A stretch of 64,000 nt of DNA from Agrobacterium tumefaciens (GCF_000834635.1 NZ_JXQV01000004.1:62001-126000), one strand, 5' to 3'; counted from the stretch's first letter, positions 43,386 to 53,824 are shown. Program-made: numbers and translations. The notes: a model not told the origin generated them from the sequence alone.

Positions 43386-43474
43386 GAATCTCATTGATTC
43401 ATAAGAGATTCTCCAGACGGGCATGAAGGCGATGCAAAACGGCCCCTGTGAGTCAATGGTCGATCTTCCGAATC
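43386..43474. promoter_or_regulatory. Cluster of five GANTC (CcrM methylation) sites
   Basis: GANTC occurs at 43386-43390, 43396-43400, 43407-43411, 43450-43454 and 43470-43474. One is expected by chance per 256 bases, so five in 89 is a strong excess. CcrM methylates the A of GANTC in alphaproteobacteria, and methylation near dnaA can couple its expression to replication. Confidence 0.6.
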
Positions 43475-43897
43475 AAAGAAATATCGGCATTGATCTCCCA
43501 CCCTGATCCTGCCTAAATGGATCTCGACAAGGGGCAAGGATTTCTATCCACAAGCTATCTCGATCCTTGAGTATCGAAGGCACATTGCTTCTTGCGGACG
43601 AATTCTGTTTGGGTTCGTTTTTTCAAGTATTGGGGTCGTTTTGGTCGCAATCCTCTAGGTTGTGGAAATGCGAAACCGCGCCTCGGCGTTTGATTAATGT
43701 GTGTTGCAGGAGTTCGTAGATGAGTAATCGCAGGCCTCTCCATGATGTAGAGGAAAATGGGATAACCGGCTCGCGGTGAGACAAGTGGCTCAAGGACATA
43801 CTTTCGAGGGGGATGTCTGAGAGAGAATAAGAACGAGGGGTATCCCTGACGGGCGTTGGTTCGTCAGGCTATGATTGGCAATTTGAAAGGCGGCAAT

Positions 43898-45460
43898 ATG
43901 CAAATGAATTTGATGGGTGCGGTATCGAACGGGGACCGCACACCGAAGGCATGTGATGCAGCTGAGACTGATGCGGCAGGGGACAAGCAAGCTATGAAGC
44001 ATGACGCGCTGTTCGAACGTTTTAGCGCGCGCCTCAAGGCACAGGTTGGACCGGAAGTATATGCAAGCTGGTTCGCACGTCTGAAACTTCACTCGGTTTC
44101 AAAAAGTGTCGTGCGTTTTACGGTTCCGACGACATTTTTGAAGTCATGGATCAACAATCGCTACATCGATCTCATCACGACGCTCGTCCAGAGCGAGGAT
44201 GCCGATGTCTTGAAGGTCGAAATTCTGGTTCGCTCGGCCAGCCGCCCGGCACGGCCAGTAGCTGTTGAGGAGGATGTGCAGCCTGCATCCGAGATCAGCA
44301 CATCGATACAGAGGGCAAAGCCCTTCCTGCCGCCACAGCCACCTGCAGCAAATGTGCAGATGTCTGGCGCGTCGGCGTCGCTCACACGTCATTCCGGCTC
44401 CGGTCCACTGTTCGGATCGCCGCTTGATAGCCGTTTCACCTTCGATACCTTTGTCGAGGGATCGTCCAACCGCGTGGCACTGGCAGCAGCCAAGACCATT
44501 GCTGAGGCCGGCGCAGGTGCCGTGCGGTTCAACCCGCTCTTCATTCATGCGGGTGTTGGCCTTGGAAAGACGCATCTTCTGCAGGCGATTGCCAATGCCG
44601 CTATCGACAGCCCGCGCAACCCGCGCGTCGTCTATCTGACGGCTGAATATTTCATGTGGCGTTTTGCAACGGCGATCCGCGACAATGATGCGCTGACGCT
44701 GAAGGACACGCTGCGCAATATCGATCTTCTCGTCATCGATGACATGCAGTTCCTGCAGGGTAAGATGATCCAGCACGAATTCTGCCATCTGCTCAACATG
44801 CTGCTCGATAGTGCAAAGCAGGTTGTCGTGGCCGCAGACCGTGCGCCATGGGAACTGGAATCGCTCGACCCACGTGTTCGCTCCCGTCTTCAGGGCGGCA
44901 TGGCAATCGAGGTCGAAGGTCCTGATTACGAGATGCGTCACGAAATGCTCACACAGCGCATTGCCGTCGCTCGTCAGGAAGACCCAGGCTTCGACATTCC
45001 CGAAGAGATCGTCTCCCACGTGGCACGCAGCGTAACAGCCAGCGGCCGTGAACTGGAAGGCGCTTTCAACCAGCTGATCTTCCGCCGCTCCTTCGAGCCG
45101 AACCTTTCGGTCGAGCGTGTGGATGAGCTGTTGGCCCATCTGGTGGGTTCGGGCGAGCCGAAGCGCGTTCGCATTGAAGACATTCAGCGCATTGTTGCCA
45201 GACATTACAATGTCTCGCGGCAGGAACTGGTGTCCAACCGCCGCACGCGCGTCATCGTCAAGCCGCGCCAGATCGCCATGTATCTCGCCAAGATGCTGAC
45301 ACCGCGTTCCTTCCCGGAAATCGGCCGTCGCTTCGGCGGACGCGATCACACAACGGTTCTGCATGCGGTGCGCAAGATCGAGGAACTGATCGGCGGCGAC
45401 ACCAAGCTCGGCCACGAGGTTGAGTTGCTCAAGCGCCTGATCAACGAAAACAACGCATAA
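43898..45460 (+). CDS. dnaA: Chromosomal replication initiator DnaA
   Basis: The 520-residue AAA+ initiator has an N-terminal DnaB-contact domain ([27 protein letters not shown], about 32-60), a variable linker (about 110-180), an AAA+ domain with Walker [13 protein letters not shown] and [13 protein letters not shown], and a DNA-binding domain with [25 protein letters not shown] at 43898 is picked because AAAGGCGG precedes it; an in-frame TTG or ATG upstream is possible. The rpsT-dnaA neighbourhood is typical of Rhizobiaceae, where dnaA is usually away from oriC. Confidence 0.96.
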   Translation: MQMNLMGAVSNGDRTPKACDAAETDAAGDKQAMKHDALFERFSARLKAQVGPEVYASWFARLKLHSVSKSVVRFTVPTTFLKSWINNRYIDLITTLVQSEDADVLKVEILVRSASRPARPVAVEEDVQPASEISTSIQRAKPFLPPQPPAANVQMSGASASLTRHSGSGPLFGSPLDSRFTFDTFVEGSSNRVALAAAKTIAEAGAGAVRFNPLFIHAGVGLGKTHLLQAIANAAIDSPRNPRVVYLTAEYFMWRFATAIRDNDALTLKDTLRNIDLLVIDDMQFLQGKMIQHEFCHLLNMLLDSAKQVVVAADRAPWELESLDPRVRSRLQGGMAIEVEGPDYEMRHEMLTQRIAVARQEDPGFDIPEEIVSHVARSVTASGRELEGAFNQLIFRRSFEPNLSVERVDELLAHLVGSGEPKRVRIEDIQRIVARHYNVSRQELVSNRRTRVIVKPRQIAMYLAKMLTPRSFPEIGRRFGGRDHTTVLHAVRKIEELIGGDTKLGHEVELLKRLINENNA

Positions 45461-45509
45461 AGACGGCGGGCGGGAAACCGGCCCCGCCTGACTATCTGCC
45501 CGCCCCATC

Positions 45510-45550
45510 AAGACCGGCCCTCGCTCCAATAGCGACGGCCGGTCTTTCTT
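45510..45550 (+). terminator. Terminator after dnaA
   Basis: A 9-bp outer stem (AAGACCGGC 45510-45518 with GCCGGTCTT 45538-45546) encloses an inner TCGCT/AGCGA stem and is followed by TCTTCTT. It lies 49 bases past the stop. Confidence 0.75.
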
Positions 45551-45675
45551 CTTGTAACTGTGGATTGCGCATGATTATCTAATAATCGGAAACAGCGTGT
45601 ATATCGCTCTCACCTGCTAGGGTTCTCTCAGAGGGCGCTAAATGCGGTTTCAAACTGTCGCCATGATTTAATAAG

Positions 45676-46125
45676 ATGGAAGGGCATAGCTTGGGAAGTT
45701 TTTCACTTTGGCACTGGATCATCATCCTAGTCCTCATTTTCTTCCCGCTGATTTTCGTTTTTAGGCCACCGCCATCTGGTCCCAACAGGTTCGGGGCGGC
45801 GCCTATGCCGATGAGTTTCGTTGAGGCCATTGCCAGTTATTTCAAAAACTTTGTCAACTTCCAGGGCAGGGCGGCGCGCTCGGAATATTGGTTCTCATTT
45901 CTTTTCGTGCTCTGCAGTTCCGTTGTCATCGAGATCATTGATAATAGCGGGATTATCAGCCTGATCTGGTCGCTCATCCTGTTTTTACCGTCGATTGCAG
46001 TTGCTGCCCGCCGCCTTCACGATATCAACCGCAGCGGCTGGCATCAGCTTCTCTATTGTTTCGCCCCGGTTGGGCTCATCGTCGTCATCGTCTGGTACTG
46101 CACGCCGGGTCGCGACGAGACCTGA
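45676..46125 (+). CDS. DUF805 family membrane protein
   Basis: The 149-residue protein has an N-terminal hydrophobic segment and a DUF805 core, YFKNFVNFQGRAARSEYWFSFLF, LILFLPSIAVAARRLHDINRSGWHQLLYCFAPVGLIVVIVWYCTPG. Four membrane helices are predicted in all. The function of the family is unknown. The N-terminal extension (about 1-45, Pro-rich middle) is not typical. The neighbours give no functional hint. Confidence 0.85.
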   Translation: MEGHSLGSFSLWHWIIILVLIFFPLIFVFRPPPSGPNRFGAAPMPMSFVEAIASYFKNFVNFQGRAARSEYWFSFLFVLCSSVVIEIIDNSGIISLIWSLILFLPSIAVAARRLHDINRSGWHQLLYCFAPVGLIVVIVWYCTPGRDET

Positions 46126-46230
46126 TGGATGACGGCACTGTGCGATCTGCGCATCGCCACCCAGAGATGGGTGATGGGGACGAGGAGCGTGCTGCCTGAC
46201 GATGGACTTAGTGGAATGTCTGTGCAGGCC

Positions 46231-47439
46231 TCAGCAGGCCAGATCAGCGACAACCGAATCCAGAATGAGCATGCCGGATGGCGTGCAGCGCAGGCGTGAA
46301 TTGCCCAGGCGCTCGATGAAGCCATGCTTCAGTAAAAACTCTTCCTTGTCCGGGTCCAGATCGCGGCCGGAAAGGTCGCTCCAGCGGGCGAGATCGACGC
46401 CTTCGCGCAGGCGCAGGCCCATGAGCAGCAGCTCGTCGGACTGTTCTTCAACGCCCAGAAGTTCCTGATCCAGAATGCCATGACCATCACGCTCGACGGT
46501 TTCGAGCCATGTTTCCGGGTGACGTTCGGTGGCTGTCGCCAGTTTGGAGCCGCCGGTGGTGAGACGCCCGTGGGCGCCGGGGCCGATACCGGCATAATCG
46601 CCATAGCGCCAATAGGTCAGGTTGTGACGGCTTTCTGCGCCGGGCCTTGCGTGGTTGGACACCTCATAGGCGGGCATGCCGTGGCGGGCGGTGATCTCCT
46701 GCGTTGCTTCGTAAAGCAGGGCGGATTGGTCGCCATCCGGCACGATCAGCTTGCCAGCCTTGTGCAGACCGTAAAAGGCGGTGCCTTCCTCAATCGTCAA
46801 CTGGTAGAGCGACAGGTGATCGACGGCATAGGAAATGGCTTCGACAAGCTCCTTCTCCCATTCCTCCACCGTCTGGTTGGGGCGGGCATAGATGAGGTCG
46901 AAGGACATGCGCGGGAAAATCTCGCGGGCAAGTCGGATGGCCTTCAGCGCGTCGGCCACATCATGCAGGCGACCCAGAAATTTGAGGTCGCGGTCGTTCA
47001 GTGCCTGTACGCCCATGGACACGCGGTTCACACCGGCTGACCTGTAGCCACGAAAGCGTTCCGCTTCCACGCTGGAAGGGTTGGCCTCCATGGTGATTTC
47101 GATTCCATCTGGCACATGCCAGAAACGGGCAATGCCATCCAGTATGGCACCCACGGTCTGCGGGTCCATCAGTGAGGGCGTGCCGCCGCCCAGAAACACG
47201 CTGGAGACGACTTTTGCGCCGCTCAGTTGCCGCATGGTTTCCATCTCGCGAAGGAAAGCAGAGACGAACCGATCCTGATCCACCGGCTTGTGGCGGACAT
47301 GGCTGTTGAAATCGCAATAGGGGCATTTGGCCGCGCAGAACGGCCAATGCACGTAAATGCCGAAACCGGGCTCGCCGGTATCGGGCAACATCGTCGCATC
47401 GGGGGCAGGGGAGAACCTGCTCCCAAGATCAATCATCAT
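46231..47439 (-). CDS. hemW: Radical SAM haem chaperone HemW
   Basis: The 402-residue protein has the radical-SAM cluster motif [13 protein letters not shown] (about 35-47), GGGTPS and a HemN-like C-terminal domain, but the overall form is of HemW, which lacks coproporphyrinogen oxidase activity and hands haem to target enzymes. Its start overlaps the rdgB stop by ATGA, so translation is coupled. It is the third gene of rph-rdgB-hemW. Confidence 0.93.
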   Translation of the reverse strand: MMIDLGSRFSPAPDATMLPDTGEPGFGIYVHWPFCAAKCPYCDFNSHVRHKPVDQDRFVSAFLREMETMRQLSGAKVVSSVFLGGGTPSLMDPQTVGAILDGIARFWHVPDGIEITMEANPSSVEAERFRGYRSAGVNRVSMGVQALNDRDLKFLGRLHDVADALKAIRLAREIFPRMSFDLIYARPNQTVEEWEKELVEAISYAVDHLSLYQLTIEEGTAFYGLHKAGKLIVPDGDQSALLYEATQEITARHGMPAYEVSNHARPGAESRHNLTYWRYGDYAGIGPGAHGRLTTGGSKLATATERHPETWLETVERDGHGILDQELLGVEEQSDELLLMGLRLREGVDLARWSDLSGRDLDPDKEEFLLKHGFIERLGNSRLRCTPSGMLILDSVVADLAC

Positions 47440-48080
47440 GCGTCCAGACAGGTTTCGACAAATATCTTGAAGGCGCGGGCGCGGTGGGAGAGCGCCTGCG
47501 CATCGCCCGGCTTCCAGCCATGCTTCTGCTCGGATGTCATCTCGCCAAAGGTCGTGTCATAGCCTTCCGGCTGGAAGATGGGGTCATAGCCAAAGCCACT
47601 TGCGCCACGGGGTGGCCATGCGACAGTGCCTTCGATCTCGCCGCGGAAAAACTCCGTGTGGCCATCCGGCCAGGCGAGGCACAGCACGCTGACAAAGCGG
47701 CATGTGCGGGCGGAAGCTTCGCTCGCACCCTGCTTTTGAAGAGCGTCTTCGACCTTCTGCATCGCCATGGCAAAATCACGCGTGCCATCAGCCGTTTCCG
47801 CCCAATTTGCAGTGTAGACACCGGGTGCGCCGTCAAGCGCATCGATCACCAGACCACTATCATCGGACAGCGATGGCAGGCCAGAGGCCTTGGCAGAGGC
47901 AAGCGCCTTGATGGCCGCGTTTTCCTCGAATGTCGTGCCTGTCTCGTCGGGTTCGGCGAAATTCAGCTCAGCGGCGGATTTCGCGGAAAAGCCGAGAGGG
48001 CCGATCAGATCGGAAATCTCGGCAATCTTGCCCTTGTTGTGGCTGGCAACGACAATGGTTCTGGTGTCGAGTTTGCGCAT
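47436..48080 (-). CDS. rdgB: dITP/XTP pyrophosphatase RdgB (HAM1 family)
   Basis: The 214-residue enzyme starts with [19 protein letters not shown], the family nucleotide-binding motif. It contains [24 protein letters not shown] and [13 protein letters not shown]. It hydrolyses non-canonical purine nucleoside triphosphates. It sits 17 bases after rph and overlaps hemW by four bases. Confidence 0.96.
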   Translation of the reverse strand: MRKLDTRTIVVASHNKGKIAEISDLIGPLGFSAKSAAELNFAEPDETGTTFEENAAIKALASAKASGLPSLSDDSGLVIDALDGAPGVYTANWAETADGTRDFAMAMQKVEDALQKQGASEASARTCRFVSVLCLAWPDGHTEFFRGEIEGTVAWPPRGASGFGYDPIFQPEGYDTTFGEMTSEQKHGWKPGDAQALSHRARAFKIFVETCLDA

Positions 48081-48097
48081 GGTTTTAACGTCCTTGA

Positions 48098-48814
48098 TCA
48101 GGCAATTGCCTGCTTCTGCATCTCAACGAGTTCCGCGCAGCCGGTTTTGGCAAGGCCCAGCAGCGTGAGGAATTCGGTTTCGCTAAAGGGTGCGCCTTCG
48201 GCTGTGCCCTGAATTTCGACGATGCCGCCAGAGCCGGTCATGACGAAGTTTGCGTCTGTTTCGGCAGAGGAATCTTCCAGATAGTCCAGATCGATCACGG
48301 GCTGGCTGGCGAAGATGCCGCAGGAAATGGCGGCGATATGGTCTTTCAAGACCTTCTCCACCTTGATCATGTTGCGGGTTTCCATCCACTTCAGGCAATC
48401 ATGCAAGGCAATCCATGCGCCGGTGATGGAGGCTGTGCGCGTGCCGCCATCGGCCTGGATAACATCGCAGTCGATGCTGATCTGGCGCTCACCCAGCGCC
48501 TGAAGGTCAACCACCGCCCGCAGCGAACGACCGATGAGACGCTGGATTTCCTGCGTGCGACCACCCTGCTTGCCGGTAGACGCCTCGCGGCGCATCCGCT
48601 CGTGCGTGGAGCGCGGCAGCATGCCGTATTCTGCGGTAACCCAGCCCTTGCCGCTGTTGCGCAGCCATGGTGGCGTCTTTTCTTCAAGGCTGGCCGTGAC
48701 GAGCACATGCGTATCGCCGAATTTCACCAGACAGGAACCCTCGGCGTGTTTGGAGAAATTGCGCTCGAAAGAAACTTTGCGCATCTGATCGGTTTTTCTG
48801 CCTGAAGGCCGCAT
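48098..48814 (-). CDS. rph: Ribonuclease PH
   Basis: The 238-residue phosphorolytic exoribonuclease trims the 3' ends of tRNA precursors. It has [42 protein letters not shown] and the phosphate-binding [40 protein letters not shown]. It heads rph-rdgB-hemW and is divergent from hrcA. Confidence 0.97.
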   Translation of the reverse strand: MRPSGRKTDQMRKVSFERNFSKHAEGSCLVKFGDTHVLVTASLEEKTPPWLRNSGKGWVTAEYGMLPRSTHERMRREASTGKQGGRTQEIQRLIGRSLRAVVDLQALGERQISIDCDVIQADGGTRTASITGAWIALHDCLKWMETRNMIKVEKVLKDHIAAISCGIFASQPVIDLDYLEDSSAETDANFVMTGSGGIVEIQGTAEGAPFSETEFLTLLGLAKTGCAELVEMQKQAIA

Positions 48815-48909
48815 AGGGGTCGTCTCCGTTTTAATCTCCGCGTCTTAAGGCCGTGACACCGGTTTTGCAAAGGAAAAGCGGGCCATGGCTTTGGCATATG
48901 CAATTTCCA

Positions 48910-48938
48910 TTGTCACTTAACGACGCGAACGACTATAT
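48910..48938 (+). promoter_or_regulatory. Promoter of hrcA
   Basis: TTGTCA (48910-48915) and CTATAT (48933-48938) are 17 bases apart, about 36 bases before the hrcA start. It reads as a sigma-70 promoter, with the CTATAT also being compatible with an RpoH -10. No CIRCE repeat is nearby. Confidence 0.55.
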
Positions 48939-48973
48939 TCCATGTGTTACTGACAGAACGAAGAGTTGAGTGA

Positions 48974-50065
48974 ATGGGCGTTTCTCATCCGAGCGGAAAA
49001 GAACCGGGCGCGCTGCTGGATGATCGCTCACGCGAGATTTTCCGCCGCATCGTGGAAGGCTATCTCGAAAACGGTGAGCCGCTGGGCTCTCGCAGCCTCT
49101 CGCGCCTGTTGCCCATGTCGCTGTCACCAGCCTCGGTTCGTAATGTGATGAGCGATCTTGAAGAGCTTGGACTCATCTACTCTCCCCATATCAGCGCCGG
49201 GCGATTGCCGACGCAGACGGGCCTACGCTTTTTCGTGGATGCCTTCATGCAGGTGGGGGATTTGCCGGAAGAACAGCGCGCCAGCATCGACCGGCAGATC
49301 GGCCCGGTATCCGGGCGTGAGCAGCCGATCGATGGCCTGCTGACCGAGGCCAGCCGAATGCTGTCGGGCATGTCGCGTGGCGCGGGCCTTGTGCTGACGA
49401 CCAAAAGCGATGCGGTGCTGAAGCATGTCGAATTTATCAGGCTCGAACCGACCAAGGGTCTCGCCATTCTGGTGGGAGACAACAATCAGGTCGAAAACCG
49501 GATCATCGAACTGCCAGCGGGGATCACCTCCTCGCAACTGACAGAGGCCGCCAACTTCATCAATGCGCATCTGGCAGGGCAAACGCTACCAGAACTGCGC
49601 ACGCAGCTCTTGCAGCAGAAGGATGCCTTGCAGACGGCGCTCAGCACATTGGCGCAGGATCTCGTTGAGCGCGGCCTAGCCGTCTGGTCTGGCGACAATG
49701 AAGAGGGCAAGCTGGGTCGTTTGATTGTGCGCGGACGCTCCAACCTGCTGGAAGGTCTGGCCGGTGAGGAAGACATCGACCGTGTGCGCCTGCTGTTCGA
49801 CGATCTTGAGCGCAAGGACAACCTGATCGAGGTTCTCAACCTGGCCGAGACAGGATCGGGCGTCAGGATTTTCATCGGTTCGGAAAACAAGCTGTTTTCG
49901 CTATCAGGCTCTTCCTTGATTGTTGCGCCTTACCGAGATGATGAAAACCGGGTGGTGGGCGCCGTGGGTGTCATTGGGCCAACGCGGCTGAATTACTCGC
50001 GGATCGTGCCAATGGTCGATTACACCGCCCAGATCATGGCTCGGTTGTCCAGCAAACGACGTTGA
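48974..50065 (+). CDS. hrcA: Heat-inducible transcription repressor HrcA
   Basis: The 363-residue protein has an N-terminal winged helix (EIFRRIVEGYLENGEPLGSRSLSRLL... PASVRNVMSDLEELGLIYSPHISAGRLPTQTGLRFF), a central GAF-like domain and a C-terminal dimer part. It represses CIRCE-bearing operons, usually groESL in alphaproteobacteria. It precedes grpE by 112 bases. Confidence 0.97.
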   Translation: MGVSHPSGKEPGALLDDRSREIFRRIVEGYLENGEPLGSRSLSRLLPMSLSPASVRNVMSDLEELGLIYSPHISAGRLPTQTGLRFFVDAFMQVGDLPEEQRASIDRQIGPVSGREQPIDGLLTEASRMLSGMSRGAGLVLTTKSDAVLKHVEFIRLEPTKGLAILVGDNNQVENRIIELPAGITSSQLTEAANFINAHLAGQTLPELRTQLLQQKDALQTALSTLAQDLVERGLAVWSGDNEEGKLGRLIVRGRSNLLEGLAGEEDIDRVRLLFDDLERKDNLIEVLNLAETGSGVRIFIGSENKLFSLSGSSLIVAPYRDDENRVVGAVGVIGPTRLNYSRIVPMVDYTAQIMARLSSKRR

Positions 50066-50109
50066 TTGTGAAAACCTGCTGGCGAATAGGAGATGGTTTG
50101 CCTGCAAGC

Positions 50110-50138
50110 CTTGATTTTTGCTTGGCAAAGCTCGATAT
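50110..50138 (+). promoter_or_regulatory. RpoH-like promoter between hrcA and grpE
   Basis: CTTG (50110-50113) and CGATAT (50133-50138) are 19 bases apart, a weak but recognisable RpoH-type pair 40 bases before grpE. It could give grpE heat induction separate from hrcA. Confidence 0.4.
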
Positions 50139-50177
50139 CGGGCACAACCCATAACAGATCTAAAGCTGGAGAACGTC

Positions 50178-50813
50178 ATGACCGATGACACGAACAAGAA
50201 CGGACCCGACGCAGACGTCGTCGACGAGGCACTTGAGGCGCTGGAAATCGATAATGATGCGCCTGAGCAGGGCGAGCCTGATCCGATTGATGTGCTGAAG
50301 GCGGAAAACGCCGAACTGCGCGACAAATTCCTGCGTCTGGCAGCTGAAATGGACAATCTTCGTCGCCGCACAGAGCGTGAAGTCAAGGATGCCAAGGCTT
50401 ATTCCGTGGCAGGCTTTGCCCGCGACATGCTGGCCGTCTCCGACAATCTGCGCCGCGCACTCGACACCATTCCTGAAGAGTTGAAGACAAACTCTGAAGC
50501 TGGCATTGCCGGACTGATCGAAGGCGTCGATATGACGGAACGTTCGATGCTGTCTGCATTGGAGCGTCACGGCGTGCGCAAGATGGATGCGGAAGGCCAG
50601 AAATTCGACCCGAATTTCCATCAGGCCATGTTTGAGATCCCCAATACTGCCGTTGCCAACAACACGGTCGTGCAGGTCGTTCAGGCTGGTTTCACCATTG
50701 GTGACCGCGTCTTGCGTCCCGCCATGGTGGGCGTTGCCAAGGGTGGACCTAAGGGTGACGTGCCGACCACAGCTGAGCCAGGCACCTCAAGCGTCAACGA
50801 AAAAGACGCGTGA
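50178..50813 (+). CDS. grpE: Nucleotide exchange factor GrpE
   Basis: The 211-residue protein has an acidic N-terminal part, a long coiled coil (about 40-90, [29 protein letters not shown]) and a C-terminal beta domain ([47 protein letters not shown]). It releases ADP from DnaK. The ATG at 50178 gives MTDDTNKNG; 20 upstream in-frame codons lack similarity. Confidence 0.97.
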   Translation: MTDDTNKNGPDADVVDEALEALEIDNDAPEQGEPDPIDVLKAENAELRDKFLRLAAEMDNLRRRTEREVKDAKAYSVAGFARDMLAVSDNLRRALDTIPEELKTNSEAGIAGLIEGVDMTERSMLSALERHGVRKMDAEGQKFDPNFHQAMFEIPNTAVANNTVVQVVQAGFTIGDRVLRPAMVGVAKGGPKGDVPTTAEPGTSSVNEKDA

Positions 50814-50866
50814 TATATCTGGCCATCTTCATGTGAGGTGGCCGAGCCATCTTTAATGGTCATCAG

Positions 50867-50891
50867 CCCCGCCACACCGGCGGGGTTTTTT
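50867..50891 (+). terminator. Intrinsic terminator after grpE
   Basis: A 7-bp GC stem (CCCCGCC 50867-50873 with GGCGGGG 50879-50885), a 5-base loop and six T (50886-50891). It also falls near the end of convergent ptsN. Confidence 0.9.
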
Positions 50892-50938
50892 GTGGTGGCT
50901 TTTGGAGAAATTGTGGGGCAATACCCCAAAGTAGCGTG

Positions 50939-51400
50939 TCAGGCCGCGTTGGCCTGTTCCTGGTTGAGGAATGTGTAGATCGCGGTATCCGAATCCGTTG
51001 CGCGCAGTTTTGCCACCAACTCGGGATCGCGCAGCACGCGGGCGATGCGCGAAAGCGCCTTGAGGTGATCTGCACCGGCACCTTCCGGCGCCAGAAGCAG
51101 GAAGACCAGATCGACGGGCTGATCGTCCAGCGCTTCGAAATCGACCGCATTTTCAAGACGTGCGAAGACGCCAACGATCGTATCGATACTGGCAAGTTTG
51201 CCGTGGGGAATGGCGATGCCGTGGCCGACGCCGGTCGAGCCCAGTCGCTCACGCTGCAGGATGACGTCGAACACTTCCCGTTCTGCCACACCCGTTATTC
51301 TGGATGCTCTCGCCGCCAGTTCCTGAAGCAGCTGCTTCTTGGAATTGACTCGGAGGGCGGGAATAATCGCATCGAGTTGCAGCAAATCTGCCAACGCCAT
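50939..51400 (-). CDS. ptsN: PTS IIA-like nitrogen regulatory protein PtsN (EIIA-Ntr)
   Basis: The 153-residue protein has the phospho-accepting His in GVGHGIAIPHGKL (His66) and the fold of EIIA(Ntr)/fructose EIIA. In rhizobia the phosphotransferase chain PtsP-NPr-EIIA(Ntr) adjusts nitrogen and potassium metabolism. The rpoN-hpf-ptsN order on the minus strand is conserved. Confidence 0.95.
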   Translation of the reverse strand: MALADLLQLDAIIPALRVNSKKQLLQELAARASRITGVAEREVFDVILQRERLGSTGVGHGIAIPHGKLASIDTIVGVFARLENAVDFEALDDQPVDLVFLLLAPEGAGADHLKALSRIARVLRDPELVAKLRATDSDTAIYTFLNQEQANAA

Positions 51401-51479
51401 TCTGTTTATCCTTCATGCGATCGAGGCGGGTCGGGAGTGCTGCCAAACGGCTGCGCCCCCGACGCCTTTATCAGACTGT

Positions 51480-52058
51480 TCAGTTCTTGATCGTTGCTGC
51501 GTCGATCCAGCCGATGTTTCCATCGGTGCGACGATACACGATATTCAGTTCCTTGGCTGGGCTGCGGAACAGCAGCACCGGCTCATCCGTCATGTCGAGT
51601 GCCATGACAGCACTTGCCACCGTCATGGTTTTGACCTGCTTGGACGTTTCGGCAACAATCGTTGGCGCGAAATCTTCCGGCAGTTCGTCATCCTCATCGG
51701 GCACAGCATCCATCACGGTGTATGGAAATTCTTCCATCATGCCATTGGCCGAAGCACCGTTGTGGTGGTGGTCCTTCAATTTTCTCTTATATCTGCGAAG
51801 CCGCTTTTCGATGCGCTGGGCTGCAGCATCGAAGCTGGCCTGCGGGTCGTTGGCTTGCCCGGCTGCGTGCAGGACCACCCCGGTATCGAGATGGATCTTG
51901 CAATCGGCCGAGAAACCCGCGCCGGATTTCTCTACAGTAACTTGACCAGAATACCCCCCATCAAAGTATTTGGTAATCGCCAGGCTAATGTTGTCCTCGA
52001 TCCTCTGACGGAACGATTCGCCGATATCCATATGTTTACCAGATACACGCACACTCAT
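51480..52058 (-). CDS. hpf: Ribosome hibernation promoting factor, long form
   Basis: The 192-residue protein has the N-terminal HPF/RaiA domain (about 1-100; VRVSGKHMDIGESFRQRIEDNISLAITKYF) and a C-terminal dimerisation domain (about 130-190; KTMTVASAVMALDMTDEPVLLFRS). The long form joins 70S ribosomes into 100S dimers in stationary phase. It lies between rpoN and ptsN. A 224-base gap upstream may hold its own promoter. Confidence 0.94.
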   Translation of the reverse strand: MSVRVSGKHMDIGESFRQRIEDNISLAITKYFDGGYSGQVTVEKSGAGFSADCKIHLDTGVVLHAAGQANDPQASFDAAAQRIEKRLRRYKRKLKDHHHNGASANGMMEEFPYTVMDAVPDEDDELPEDFAPTIVAETSKQVKTMTVASAVMALDMTDEPVLLFRSPAKELNIVYRRTDGNIGWIDAATIKN

Positions 52059-52282
52059 GGAATTTTTCCTTTTTCAGTGATTTGCGCATACCAGCTTACG
52101 TCAAGGAAGACGCTCATCCAAGCGTTTCGAAACACTTTAAGTGTCATTCCGGACTGGCGCCCCAGCGACGTGGTCAATTTAGCGTTGATGGGCCCTCAGC
52201 CATCTGTGCGGCGAGCTTCTAGCCGTGGTGGGGGCAAGAGTCAAACAACATTATTAACATTTTGAAATATATGAATATTTCG

Positions 52283-53824
52283 TTACGCCGTCGCAACTTT
52301 TGCCATGGCTTTTTTCTCTCTTCGTCTATGGACGGAGGAGGGAATATTCATCGCTTCACGATATTTTGCGACCGTTCGCCGCGCCAGTTCGACGCCGGTT
52401 TTCTTGAGATTGTCGACAATATCATCATCTGAAAGAACACTGTCGGGCGCTTCCTGCGCAATCATGATCTTGATGCGATGGCGCACTGCCTCGGCCGAAT
52501 GGCTGTCACCACCCTCGACCGCGCCAATCGAAACGCTGAAGAAATATTTGAGTTCAAAAAGACCACGCGGCGTCAGCATGTATTTGCGCGATGTGACGCG
52601 GCTGACGGTGGACTCATGCATCTTGATCGCATCGGCAACCTGCTTGAGGTTGAGCGGGCGAAGGTGATCGACCCCGTGGAGCAGAAAAGCATCCTGTTGG
52701 CGCACAATTTCGTTGGCGACCTTCATGATGGTTCTGGCGCGCTGGTCCAGGCTGCGGGTCAGCCAGCTGGCCGTCTGCATGCACTCTGACAGAAACTCCT
52801 CATCTTCACCCTTGCGCGCCTTGACCTTGGACACCTCAGAAAAATAGGTGTGATTGACCAGCACACGCGGCAAGGTTTCTGGATTGAGTTCAATCAACCA
52901 GCCGCCATCGCTTGAGGGACGCACGATGATGTCGGGAACAATCGTGTCGGCATTACCCGTTTCAAAGCCAGCGCCGGGACGCGGATTGAGCGACCTGATC
53001 TCGGCCAGCATGTCGAGAAGATCATCTTCGCCCACGCCGCACAGGCGCTTGAGGGAGACGAAATCGCGCTTGGCGAGAAGCTCGAGATTGCCAACAAATG
53101 CCTTCATCGCCGGGTCGAGGCGATCCTGCTGGGCCAGCTGGATGGAAAGGCACTCGCTGAGGGAGCGCGCAAAAACACCGGGCGGATCAAGAGTTTGCAG
53201 CGCCTTCAGCACCGTCTCGATCTCGACCTTGGATGTGTTCAGGCGCTCTGAAATATCGTCAAGCGCATCGGCTGCGAGATAGCCGGTCTCATCGAGATAA
53301 TCGAGCAGCGCATCGGCAATGATCCGCTCCCGCGGGAGCGATACGGTAAAGGGAAGCTGTTGGCCGATATGGTCGCGCAGGCTTGGTTTGCTTGCGACGA
53401 AATCATCCAGATCGAAGGATTCGCCCGCTTCGGCGCCCGGCATGGACTTCCACTGGCCGACAAGCTCTGGCGCATCAGCCTTGGCAGGGGCGGTGTCATC
53501 CTGAAAGACGTTTTCGAAATTGGTATCGAGCTGTTCATTCATCGTGCTGGCGCGATCGCCATACCATTCCTCCGTGTCATGGGAGGCGTCGGAAACCGGC
53601 TCGGGCGGTTCAGGATGACGATCAAAGCCATCATCGGGCGCGGCGGTGACCATATCGGTGTCATTTGCCACTATTTCTAGCAGAGGATTCTTTTCGGCTT
53701 CTTGGGCAATGAATTGCGTCAGCTCAATATGCGTCATCTGAAGCAGTTGAATGGACTGCATCAGTTGTGGGGTCATGACCAGAGACTGGTTTTGACGCAA
53801 CAAAAGACTGGCGGACAAGGCCAT
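52283..53824 (-). CDS. rpoN: RNA polymerase sigma-54 factor RpoN
   Basis: The 513-residue sigma factor has the N-terminal activator-contact region (LLLRQNQSLVMTPQLMQSIQLLQMTHIEL), an acidic linker (about 55-110), the core-binding region, and a C-terminal HTH (KQVADAIKMHESTVSRVTSRKY) and RpoN box (ARRTVAKYREAMNIPSS). It directs nitrogen, dicarboxylate and other regulons. The ATG at 53824 fits the usual start MALSASLLLRQ; the nearest Shine-Dalgarno GGGAG is 14 bases away. Confidence 0.96.
   Translation of the reverse strand: MALSASLLLRQNQSLVMTPQLMQSIQLLQMTHIELTQFIAQEAEKNPLLEIVANDTDMVTAAPDDGFDRHPEPPEPVSDASHDTEEWYGDRASTMNEQLDTNFENVFQDDTAPAKADAPELVGQWKSMPGAEAGESFDLDDFVASKPSLRDHIGQQLPFTVSLPRERIIADALLDYLDETGYLAADALDDISERLNTSKVEIETVLKALQTLDPPGVFARSLSECLSIQLAQQDRLDPAMKAFVGNLELLAKRDFVSLKRLCGVGEDDLLDMLAEIRSLNPRPGAGFETGNADTIVPDIIVRPSSDGGWLIELNPETLPRVLVNHTYFSEVSKVKARKGEDEEFLSECMQTASWLTRSLDQRARTIMKVANEIVRQQDAFLLHGVDHLRPLNLKQVADAIKMHESTVSRVTSRKYMLTPRGLFELKYFFSVSIGAVEGGDSHSAEAVRHRIKIMIAQEAPDSVLSDDDIVDNLKKTGVELARRTVAKYREAMNIPSSVHRRREKKAMAKVATA

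Larger units (their letters stand above)
43127..43897. other. Long regulatory gap upstream of dnaA
   Basis: These 771 bases have no supported gene. They hold the rpsT terminator, five GANTC (CcrM) sites between 43386 and 43474, a DnaA-box-like TATCCACAA (43545-43553), and a TTGTGGAAA (43659-43667) reading like a degenerate box on the other strand. The composition is more AT-rich than the neighbouring genes. Too few DnaA boxes are seen to call an origin. A dnaA promoter probably lies here, but no -35/-10 pair stands out. Confidence 0.7.

Noticed and set aside
43183-43897. Chromosomal origin (oriC) next to dnaA
   Set aside because: Only one or two DnaA-box-like sites are visible and no AT-rich unwinding element with 13-mers; in Rhizobiaceae the origin is usually elsewhere, near hemE.
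53325-53340. 16-base perfect palindrome CGCTCCCGCGGGAGCG inside rpoN
   Set aside because: It lies in coding sequence for Arg-Glu-Arg with high GC third bases; no neighbouring repeat or site supports a regulatory role.
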